Assembly (NCBI GenBank): GCA_002317325.1 | Contig: DCJB01000023.1 | Location: 1 to 11,764, forward strand | DNA: 11,764 nt | Reading direction: 5' to 3' | Origin: Bacteroidales bacterium UBA1711 | GTDB taxonomy: Bacteria > Bacteroidota > Bacteroidia > Bacteroidales > P3 | In this document: positions 1-5,478 of the stretch, piece after piece | Layout: every line of letters starts with the position of its first letter | Position numbering within the stretch: the stretch's first letter is position 1 | The notes under the pieces: model-generated | Database searches by the model: none | What the model saw: the letters and a program-made list of their open reading frames with translations, nothing else | Told to the model about the DNA's origin: nothing | Position numbers and translations under genes: made by a program

Positions 1-162
1 TTCGATACGGGCCACGAATATGTGTCGCTCAACTTGAGGGTCTTTGCCACGCATGAGCGGTTCGGCTCTGTCCAAGGCTCCCCCTCGGGCCATTCCGTCA
101 ACGTGCAGCTCGGCTTCTCGTTCCTCAGAAACGAGGTGATGAGGAAGCCGCTGAAGCCCTGA
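1..162 (+). CDS. C-terminal fragment of an unidentified protein, possibly a beta-barrel
   Basis: Frame 1 is open from the first base to a TGA at 160-162, giving the last 53 residues of a protein whose start lies outside the window. The final part reads HSVNVQLGFSFL, with hydrophobic and polar residues alternating as in a membrane beta-strand, followed by a basic tail (RNEVMRKPLKP). In Bacteroidota such an ending often belongs to an outer-membrane or surface beta-barrel protein, but this is inference from a short fragment and no family is recognised. About 210 non-coding bases separate it from the next gene, which has its own promoter, so it is probably the end of a separate transcription unit. 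The GC-rich coding style matches the neighbours. Confidence 0.6.
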   Translation, partial: FDTGHEYVSLNLRVFATHERFGSVQGSPSGHSVNVQLGFSFLRNEVMRKPLKP

Positions 163-277
163 CTCGCCGCCCGCTGCCCTTGCCGCGTCGCCTCCTCCTC
201 CCACTCGCCACTGCTATGTTCGGGGAGAAAATCGGCATTCTGCCCCCTGCTCGGCGCATTTTTATGCCTCCGATTCC

Positions 278-302
278 AAAAAAAAACGTAACTTTGCACT
301 GT
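278..302 (+). promoter_or_regulatory. Bacteroidota-type promoter for the CorA gene
   Basis: A run of nine A (278-286) is followed by TAACTTTG at 289-296, an exact match to the Bacteroidota -7 consensus TAnnTTTG. Transcription would start a few bases downstream, near 301-304, leaving a leader of about 70 bases before the CorA start codon. No clear -33 TTTG is visible about 19 bases upstream. The rest of the 163-372 gap shows only GC-rich sequence without an open gene, and a short palindrome GTGATCAC at 345-352. Confidence 0.65.
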
Positions 303-360
303 CAAACGTAAAAGTGTAATCGAATGTAGAATCCTGACCACCAAGTGATCACAAAAGAAA

Positions 361-366
361 GGGAGG
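361..366 (+). promoter_or_regulatory. Strong Shine-Dalgarno-like site before corA
   Basis: GGGAGG sits six bases upstream of the ATG at 373. A clear Shine-Dalgarno match is unusual in this window, where most starts have only A-rich leaders, and it supports the 373 start for the CorA-type protein. Confidence 0.5.
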
Positions 367-372
367 AAATCC

Positions 373-1305
373 ATGATAGAGACTATCCAATACCAGTCTT
401 TGAAATGGCAGCACATCACCAATCCAAGTGAGGAGGACTACCGCTATCTGTTGGAGGAATTTAACTTTCACCCGTTGGATATTGAAGACTGCCGGGGCAC
501 CAACCAGAGACCTAAGATAGACGAATACGACGATTACTACTTTCTGATTCTCCACTTCCCCTATTTTGACAAAGGCAACAAGTTCATCCGCATCCGAGAG
601 GTGAAAATCTTTTGGGGCCGTGACTATATCATCACCATCGGCAAGTCGCACTGGGTGGTGAAGAAGCTCTTCGAGGAGATAAGCGAGGACTTGGCCAACA
701 ACGACGAGGACGTGAAAGAGAAACTCTCCTCCAGCGACATACTGCTCTACACCATCCTCGACCGACTGATGCTTGAGACTTACACCCTCATCATGCGGGT
801 GGGTTCGGAGGTGGACCTTATCAACTACGACATCTTCAACAAGAAGGCTCGGAGCATCATCGAACTAATCTCCATCACCCGTCGCAACATCATCCTCCTC
901 AACACTACGTTCAAGCCTCAGCTGCGGGTGCTCCACATGTTTGAGGGCGGCGCCATCAAGGGGTTCGTCTCGCCCGATGTGCTCGATATGGAGGACTACT
1001 GGGGCAACATTCTCGACCAGTATCAGAAGATGTTCGACTCCATTGAGGACTACGGCGAGTTAATTGAGGGCCTGTCCAAGACGTTTGACTCCTTGCAGGC
1101 CAACCGAACCAATGACATCATGATGGTGCTGACCTATTTCTCCACCATCATGCTCCCCCTCACGGTGGTCACCGGGTTGTTCGGCATGAACCTCTCGTTC
1201 CCGTTCGCCTCCAGCGTGACGGCCTTTTGGTGCGTGGTGGGCGTGATGGTGGCCATCACCGTGTTCCTCATCTTCTTCTTCCAGCGGCGGACGGGGAGCA
1301 AGTAG
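373..1305 (+). CDS. corA: CorA-family magnesium/divalent cation transporter
   Basis: A 310-residue protein with CorA architecture. A large soluble N-terminal domain (about residues 1-245) ends in a long helical stretch, followed by two membrane segments at about 251-270 and 281-302. The signature GMN motif is present at residues 271-273 (in VTGLFGMN), right after the first membrane helix, and the basic C-terminal tail (RRTGSK) is typical. Family members form pentameric channels in the inner membrane that import Mg2+ and sometimes Co2+ or Ni2+. The length is normal for the family. The start is supported by GGGAGG six bases upstream. It appears to be a single-gene unit: it has its own promoter, and the next gene has another. 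Ni2+ or Co2+ transport would fit the hypAB genes further along, but nothing in the sequence tests that, and Mg2+ is the default assumption. Confidence 0.93.
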   Translation: MIETIQYQSLKWQHITNPSEEDYRYLLEEFNFHPLDIEDCRGTNQRPKIDEYDDYYFLILHFPYFDKGNKFIRIREVKIFWGRDYIITIGKSHWVVKKLFEEISEDLANNDEDVKEKLSSSDILLYTILDRLMLETYTLIMRVGSEVDLINYDIFNKKARSIIELISITRRNIILLNTTFKPQLRVLHMFEGGAIKGFVSPDVLDMEDYWGNILDQYQKMFDSIEDYGELIEGLSKTFDSLQANRTNDIMMVLTYFSTIMLPLTVVTGLFGMNLSFPFASSVTAFWCVVGVMVAITVFLIFFFQRRTGSK

Positions 1306-1348
1306 CCCAGCGGACTGCTTTCCCCCTCCCTGCGATACTGTTGAAAAC

Positions 1349-1371
1349 TTTTTCGCCCATTTTGCGAAAAA
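1349..1371 (+). repeat. Perfect inverted repeat upstream of the DUF3127 promoter
   Basis: TTTTTCGC (1349-1356) and GCGAAAAA (1364-1371) are exact reverse complements separated by a seven-base loop, CCATTTT. The right arm runs into the A-tract of the promoter, and the left arm covers the place where a -33 element is expected. It could be an operator for a repressor or a bidirectional weak terminator between corA and the next gene; the sequence alone does not decide. Confidence 0.5.
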
Positions 1372-1391
1372 AACGTTATCTTTGCCCTGTG
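1367..1391 (+). promoter_or_regulatory. Bacteroidota-type promoter for the DUF3127 gene
   Basis: Seven A (1367-1373) are followed by CGTTATCTTTGCCCTGT. TATCTTTG at 1377-1384 matches the -7 consensus TAnnTTTG exactly. The block is nearly identical to the promoter upstream of corA (A-tract, CGT, then CTTTGC and CTGT). The expected start site near 1390 gives a leader of about 60 bases. Confidence 0.65.
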
Positions 1392-1451
1392 TTTTCTCTA
1401 TTGAGGAAGCACTGTATCGTATTGAGAAACAATAAAACAATCATTTTTGAT

Positions 1452-1889
1452 ATGGAAATAACCGGTAAGTTAATCAAGATTTTGCAGGAAGTGAGAGGCG
1501 AAAGCCAGCGCGGACCTTGGGTGCGAGGCGGATTTGTTATTGAAACCGACGGCGAGTACCCGCGGACCGTTGCCTTCACCACGTTTGGCGAAGACCGCAT
1601 TGCCATGGTGGCTGCCATTCCGATGAACAGCCCCGTCATTGTCAACTTCATGCCCGAGTCGCGCGAGTATCAGGAACGCTGGTACACCGATCTCCGTTGC
1701 TCCCGCATCCAGTCGTATGTGCCCGGTCAGATGCCCGCCGCGCCCGCCGGCTATGCCTGGCAGCCCGCCCCGGCGGCTCCACAGCCCATGCCGGCCGCGG
1801 CCGCTCCGCAGCCTGTGCAGGCGGCTCCAGCGGCTCCCCAGCCCTCGTTTGCCTCGCCCCTCAAGCCCGAAGACGACCTGCCGTTCTAA
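1452..1889 (+). CDS. DUF3127 family OB-fold-like protein with SSB-like acidic tail
   Basis: The ATG at 1452 gives 145 residues. Residues 1-89 match the DUF3127 pattern known from Bacteroidota: MEITGKLIKIL at the start, then FVIET, YPRTVAFTTFG and SREYQERWYTDLR. This domain has no assigned function but resembles an OB-fold in size and pattern. Residues 94-133 are a flexible linker of Ala, Pro and Gln with repeated AAPQP units. The protein ends in EDDLPF, closely resembling the acidic tip of single-stranded DNA-binding protein SSB, which docks partner proteins. That suggests a nucleic-acid-binding, SSB-like role, but this is inference. The same frame stays open further upstream, into corA, but the family alignment and the promoter at 1377-1384 both place the start at 1452. 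There is no Shine-Dalgarno; the leader is A-rich, as usual for this phylum. Confidence 0.88.
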   Translation: MEITGKLIKILQEVRGESQRGPWVRGGFVIETDGEYPRTVAFTTFGEDRIAMVAAIPMNSPVIVNFMPESREYQERWYTDLRCSRIQSYVPGQMPAAPAGYAWQPAPAAPQPMPAAAAPQPVQAAPAAPQPSFASPLKPEDDLPF

Positions 1890-1979
1890 TTGCTCGCTTG
1901 TTCCGAGTCCGCTCTTACTGGGTTGTAATTAGGCAAGGAATCTTTCGGCTCCGCCGGAGGTGCTGTCTTTTGGGTGGCA

Positions 1980-1995
1980 GTTGCCGCCCGGCAAC
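1980..1995 (+). repeat. GC-rich hairpin in the gap before the cyclo-ligase gene
   Basis: GTTGCC (1980-1985) and GGCAAC (1990-1995) pair perfectly around a GCCC tetraloop. It lies in the 170-base gap between the DUF3127 gene and the next gene. The bases after it (CCGGGTTTCCCTTTT) are only partly T-rich, so it may be a weak terminator or a leader structure. No -7 promoter motif was found in this gap. Confidence 0.4.
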
Positions 1996-2059
1996 CCGGG
2001 TTTCCCTTTTGGGGGCGGACGTGTTGAGACAAATCAAGACTGAATACTGAACCGTTCAG

Positions 2060-2608
2060 ATGGAAAAGAAAGAGTTGCGCGCAAGGATTAGGGCCGCCAA
2101 AAAAGCCGTCCCATACGAGGAGAAGCTCCGCCGCTCGGCCGCCATTATGGATCAGGTGGAACGTCTGCCCCAGTTCCGCAGTGCCGACACGGTGCTGCTC
2201 TACTGGTCTATGGAGGACGAGGTGCAGACCCACGACTTTGTCGCCCGTTGGTACAGGCAGAAGCGGCTGCTCCTGCCTTGTGTCGATGGCGACGAGCTGC
2301 GTCTCCGACAATACACCGGGCCCGACTGCTTGGTGGCGGGCGAGCAGTTCGGAATAGGCGAGCCGACGGGCGACGAGTTCCTCGACTACGGCAATATCGA
2401 GGTCATCATCGTGCCTGGCGTGGCTTTCGACCGTCTCAATCATCGTATGGGGCGCGGCAGAGGATTCTACGACCGTCTGCTCAAGACCACGCCCCGCGCC
2501 TTTAAGGTTGGCGTGGCTTTCGACTTCCAGATGGTGCCGTTGGTGCCAACTGACGACCTGGACGTGCCTATGAACGCAGTAATATCCGAGACACCATGTT
2601 TGAAGTAG
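2060..2608 (+). CDS. 5-formyltetrahydrofolate cyclo-ligase
   Basis: A 182-residue protein of the 5-FTHF cyclo-ligase (MTHFS, YgfA/Fau) family. It converts 5-formyltetrahydrofolate to 5,10-methenyltetrahydrofolate using ATP, returning a stored folate to one-carbon metabolism in the cytoplasm. The family's basic N-terminal helix is present (KKELRARIRAAKK). Other visible motifs are FGIGEP at 97-102, VPGVAFD at 118-124, the nucleotide-binding loop RMGRGRGFYDR at 129-139 and a C-terminal DVPMNAVISE. The length is normal and the domain is complete. The start codon follows directly on a small inverted repeat, CTGAACCGTTCAG (2047-2059). The last 13 bases overlap the next gene, so the two are probably co-translated. 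The alternative name in enterobacteria is fau/ygfA; no symbol is assigned here. Confidence 0.93.
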   Translation: MEKKELRARIRAAKKAVPYEEKLRRSAAIMDQVERLPQFRSADTVLLYWSMEDEVQTHDFVARWYRQKRLLLPCVDGDELRLRQYTGPDCLVAGEQFGIGEPTGDEFLDYGNIEVIIVPGVAFDRLNHRMGRGRGFYDRLLKTTPRAFKVGVAFDFQMVPLVPTDDLDVPMNAVISETPCLK

Positions 2609-3111
2609 AGAAGCCCCGCCGATTCCACTATCAGCCCCGTTTCTACGACCCCGAGAAGGAGAAGTGGGAGGCGCTGAAGCTGAAGTATGCCGTCGAGCAG
2701 GAGCATCGCAAGGCCGAGGAGGCTCCCGCCGCGGCAGAAGGGGAGGAGGACGATTTGGACTACTTCCGCAACCGCGTCCGCCAGCTGGACCGCGAGTCGG
2801 CTGCCAAAGCCTCGCGTTTCACTTGGCGCGACCTCTTCCGCAAGCGGGAGATGCCTCAGTTCCACTACCAGCCCCGTTTCGGGGGTGGGGGAGAGGGAGC
2901 GGTCTCCGAGGCCGCCAACTCTTTGCAGGAGTCTTGCGACCAGTCGCTCGCCGAGAAATACCGCGCCTCCAAGCGGCAGATTAAAATCAAACGCCGTTTC
3001 GACATCTCCGACTCGGACTACATGAAGCCTATCCCCGCAACCAAAATCATGCTCTACTGCCTCATCGTCTTCCTGCTCCTTTGGCTGATTTTGTCAAACA
3101 CCATACTATAA
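2596..3111 (+). CDS. Tail-anchored membrane protein with duplicated FHYQPRF motif
   Basis: A 171-residue protein not assigned to a named family. The motif FHYQPRF occurs twice, at residues 10-16 and 89-95, each preceded by a basic patch; the first is followed by YDPEKE. Between them lies a charged, probably helical region (25-80) with an acidic, Ala-rich centre. Residues 125-135 are strongly basic (KRQIKIKRR). A single hydrophobic segment at about 151-168 ends the protein, so it is probably anchored in the inner membrane with its soluble part in the cytoplasm. Small Bacteroidota proteins with a similar xYxPRYYDPEKE start are common and uncharacterised. The start lies inside the preceding folate gene (13-base overlap), suggesting translational coupling. 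Function is unknown. A role as a membrane-bound adaptor or scaffold is conceivable but not shown. Confidence 0.8.
   Translation: MFEVEKPRRFHYQPRFYDPEKEKWEALKLKYAVEQEHRKAEEAPAAAEGEEDDLDYFRNRVRQLDRESAAKASRFTWRDLFRKREMPQFHYQPRFGGGGEGAVSEAANSLQESCDQSLAEKYRASKRQIKIKRRFDISDSDYMKPIPATKIMLYCLIVFLLLWLILSNTIL
2623..2643 (+). repeat. First copy of the FHYQPRF-coding repeat
   Basis: This 21-base stretch encodes residues 10-16 of the tail-anchored protein and matches 2860-2880 at 20 of 21 positions, differing only at a silent T/C. Confidence 0.8.
2860..2880 (+). repeat. Second copy of the FHYQPRF-coding repeat
   Basis: This copy encodes residues 89-95 and pairs with 2623-2643. The flanking sequence is not similar beyond the motif apart from the preceding basic residues, so it is either an old partial duplication or strong selection on the peptide. 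Confidence 0.8.
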
Positions 3112-3115
3112 CCGC

Positions 3116-3133
3116 TGCGGAGGGTGCTCCGCA
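3116..3133 (+). repeat. Intergenic hairpin before panD
   Basis: TGCGGAG (3116-3122) pairs perfectly with CTCCGCA (3127-3133) around a GGTG tetraloop. It fills most of the 40-base gap between the tail-anchored protein and panD. The bases that follow (TTCCATATTA) are not a real T-tract, so it may be an attenuating or RNA-processing hairpin rather than a full terminator. Confidence 0.5.
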
Positions 3134-3151
3134 TTCCATATTACTCATACC

Positions 3152-3496
3152 ATGCTGGTAAACGTACTGAAATCTAAAATACATAGAGTCACTGTCACCG
3201 AAGCCGACCTCGACTACATCGGCAGCATCACCATCGACTCCGATCTTATGGCCGCGGCCAATATCATTGAGAACGAACAGGTCGATATTTACAACATCAC
3301 CAACGGTGAGCGGTTCCACACCTACGTCATCAGCGGCGAGGCGGGCAGCGGCGTGATTGGCATCAACGGCGCTGCAGCCCACAAGGCCCGCGTGGGTGAC
3401 TTGCTCATCATTGCTTCGTACGCCATGATGGACTTCGAGGAAGCCCGCCAATGGCACCCCACCGTCATCTTCCCCAAGGACAACCAACTTCGTTAG
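3152..3496 (+). CDS. panD: Aspartate 1-decarboxylase proenzyme
   Basis: A 114-residue PanD, which decarboxylates L-aspartate to beta-alanine for pantothenate and coenzyme A synthesis in the cytoplasm. The enzyme cleaves itself between Gly24 and Ser25 to create the pyruvoyl cofactor; the site is intact here (YIGSIT). The known active-site residues sit at their usual numbers: Lys9, Arg54, Tyr58 and Asn72. NGAAAHKARVGDLLIIASYA is the conserved C-terminal half. The length is close to that of characterised PanD proteins (about 115-130). Four bases separate it from the next gene, and a hairpin precedes it. panC, which often lies next to panD in Bacteroidota, is not adjacent here, so pantothenate synthase must be elsewhere or missing. 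Confidence 0.96.
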   Translation: MLVNVLKSKIHRVTVTEADLDYIGSITIDSDLMAAANIIENEQVDIYNITNGERFHTYVISGEAGSGVIGINGAAAHKARVGDLLIIASYAMMDFEEARQWHPTVIFPKDNQLR

Positions 3497-3500
3497 CCCT

Positions 3501-4544
3501 ATGGCCACACCCGCAGACAAGTCCTCCAAGTTCCGTGCCTCGCAGGTGCTGAAGCCCATCCTTTTTATTGGCATTGGCTTTTTCTTCATCTACTGGTTCT
3601 TGCTCAAACTCGAACCTGAGCAGAAACGCACGGTTTGGGAGTCGTTTGTAGGCGCCAATTACGGGTGGGTGGCGGCGGCCATGGTCTGCTGCCTCTTCAG
3701 CCATCTCGTGCGCGCGCTTCGCTGGCAGCTGCTCTACCGCCCCCTCGGCTACCGCCCCTCCCTCAACAAGACCTTCGGCTCGGTGGTGGTGGCCTATATG
3801 GCCAACTTGGCCTTCCCCCGTCTCGGCGAGGTGCTGCGCTGCGCCACGCTCCGCACCTCGGCCGACATCCCCATAGAGAAGTCACTCGGCACCGTGGTGA
3901 CGGAGCGCGTCATCGACGTGCTGCTCTTCGGGTTGGTGGTGCTGGCTGGTATGCTTGTCATGTACTCCGACATCAAGGGTTGGCTCTACGACGGTCTGCT
4001 GCAGAAGGCCGGCTCGCTTCCCAGCCTGCCGCTGCTCTGCGCCCTGCTCGTCGGAGCCGCGCTGATAGGCTGGGCGGGCTATAGGCTCTTTTGGAAGAGA
4101 CTGCTCCGCTTCGCCCCTTTCCGCAAGATTGACAGCCTCGTCCGCGGCTGTTTCGACGGCGTGGCCAGCATTTTCCACCTCGGCCTCAAAGACACCTGCC
4201 TCTTCGTCTTCTACAGCCTCTTCATCTACTTCCTCTATATGCTGGGCGGATTCATCATCTTCCAAGCCTTCCCCGAGACTGCGGGTCTTGGTGTCAAGGC
4301 CGCCTTCGCCCTCTACCTCTTCGGCTCCATCGGCATGACCTTCTCGCAGGGCGGCCTCGGGGTCTATCCCGTCATGGTGCAGCTCGCCCTCGCCCTCTAC
4401 GGCATCACCCTCGAGGTGGGGACCGCCGCCGGCTGGCTCCTCTGGGGCTCGCAGCAGGCCATCATCATAGCCGTCGGCTTAGGCTACACCGTCTATTTCT
4501 CGCTATGTAAGAAACGCAACAAACTGATAGAAACCAATCAATAA
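3501..4544 (+). CDS. Flippase-like UPF0104/LPG synthase TM-region protein
   Basis: A 347-residue polytopic inner-membrane protein resembling the lysylphosphatidylglycerol synthase transmembrane-region family (UPF0104, YbhN-like). Family marks include HLVRALRW at 68-75, NLAFPRLGEVLRCATL at 102-117, ERVIDVL at 135-141 and GSIGMTFSQGGLGVYPV at 275-291; the last is usually SPGGLG or TPGGLG, so Gln283 is a small deviation. Hydrophobic segments lie near 17-35, 55-70, 137-155, 176-195, 233-256, 267-300 and 309-335. The C-terminal aminoacyl-transferase domain of MprF is absent, so it should not make lysyl-PG by itself. Relatives are thought to move lipid-linked substrates, but the substrate is unknown. 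It sits four bases after panD and four before trxB, so it is probably in one operon with both. Confidence 0.85.
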   Translation: MATPADKSSKFRASQVLKPILFIGIGFFFIYWFLLKLEPEQKRTVWESFVGANYGWVAAAMVCCLFSHLVRALRWQLLYRPLGYRPSLNKTFGSVVVAYMANLAFPRLGEVLRCATLRTSADIPIEKSLGTVVTERVIDVLLFGLVVLAGMLVMYSDIKGWLYDGLLQKAGSLPSLPLLCALLVGAALIGWAGYRLFWKRLLRFAPFRKIDSLVRGCFDGVASIFHLGLKDTCLFVFYSLFIYFLYMLGGFIIFQAFPETAGLGVKAAFALYLFGSIGMTFSQGGLGVYPVMVQLALALYGITLEVGTAAGWLLWGSQQAIIIAVGLGYTVYFSLCKKRNKLIETNQ

Positions 4545-4548
4545 TATT

Positions 4549-5478
4549 ATGGAACACACACACTGCCTTATCATAGGTTCCGGCCCTGCCGGCTTCACTG
4601 CGGCCATCTATACCGGCCGCGCCGACCTCCACCCCCTCGTCTATGAGGGTATGCAGCCCGGAGGCCAGCTCACCATCACCACCGAGATAGAGAATTTCCC
4701 CGGCTATCCCGAGGGCATTTCGGGCACCGACATGATGGCCGACCTCCGCAAACAGGCCCTCCGTTTCGGCGCCGAGGTCCGCACGGGCTATATCGTCGAA
4801 GCCGACCTCTCCGCCCGCCCCTTCCACCTCACCGACGACCACGGCAACATCATCGAGGCCGATACGGTGGTCATCGCCACCGGCGCTTCCGCCAAATGGA
4901 TAGGCCTCGACAGTGAGAAGAAGTTCTACGGCCAGGGGGTGAGCGCCTGCGCCACCTGCGACGGCTATTTCTACAAGAACCAGGAGGTGCTGGTGGTGGG
5001 CGGCGGCGACACCGCTTGCGAGGAGGCCAACTACCTCTCCACCCTTTGCAGCAAGGTCTATCTGGTCCACCGTCGCGACGAGCTGCGCGCCTCCAAGTCT
5101 ATGCAGCACAAGGTACTCAGCAACCCAAAAATCGAGATGCTATGGAGCAGCCGCATCCACGAGATTTGCGGCGACGACCTCGACGGCGTTACGGGTGTCG
5201 AAGTGGAAGACATCAAGACGGGCAGCCTACGCCATATCGACCTCTCGGGCGTGTTTGTGGCCATCGGACACAAGCCCAACACCGACTTTCTCAAAGGTCA
5301 GGTCGAACTCGACGAGCAGGGCTACATCAAGGTGAACAGCCCTCATGCCGCCACCAATATTCCGGGTGTCTTCGCCGCCGGCGATGTCTGCGACCCCCAC
5401 TACCGCCAGGCTATCGTGGCCGCCGGCAAGGGCTGCACGGCCGCCATGGATGTTGAACGCTTCCTCCAAAACAATTGA
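4549..5478 (+). CDS. trxB: Thioredoxin-disulfide reductase
   Basis: A 309-residue low-molecular-weight thioredoxin reductase. It passes electrons from NADPH through FAD and a redox disulfide to thioredoxin in the cytoplasm. The FAD-binding site GSGPAG is at residues 10-15, the redox-active CATC at 134-137, the NADPH-binding GGGDTA at 151-156 with HRRDELRAS at 174-182, and the second FAD motif GVFAAGDV at 273-280. The RQAIVAAGKGCTAAM region (286-300) closes the fold. All catalytic parts are intact and the length is normal. The HRRxxxRA pattern favours NADPH over a ferredoxin-type partner. The stop codon overlaps the ATG of the following porin gene by one base, so the two are likely translated together. 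Confidence 0.95.
   Translation: MEHTHCLIIGSGPAGFTAAIYTGRADLHPLVYEGMQPGGQLTITTEIENFPGYPEGISGTDMMADLRKQALRFGAEVRTGYIVEADLSARPFHLTDDHGNIIEADTVVIATGASAKWIGLDSEKKFYGQGVSACATCDGYFYKNQEVLVVGGGDTACEEANYLSTLCSKVYLVHRRDELRASKSMQHKVLSNPKIEMLWSSRIHEICGDDLDGVTGVEVEDIKTGSLRHIDLSGVFVAIGHKPNTDFLKGQVELDEQGYIKVNSPHAATNIPGVFAAGDVCDPHYRQAIVAAGKGCTAAMDVERFLQNN

Noticed and set aside
1750..1860. GC-rich tandem repeat in the DUF3127 gene
   Set aside because: The repetition follows from the Ala/Pro/Gln linker codons and the units are irregular, so it is not a separate DNA repeat element.
5475..5477. TTG as the porin start codon
   Set aside because: The ATG three bases later gives the same signal peptide and the common one-base stop/start overlap.
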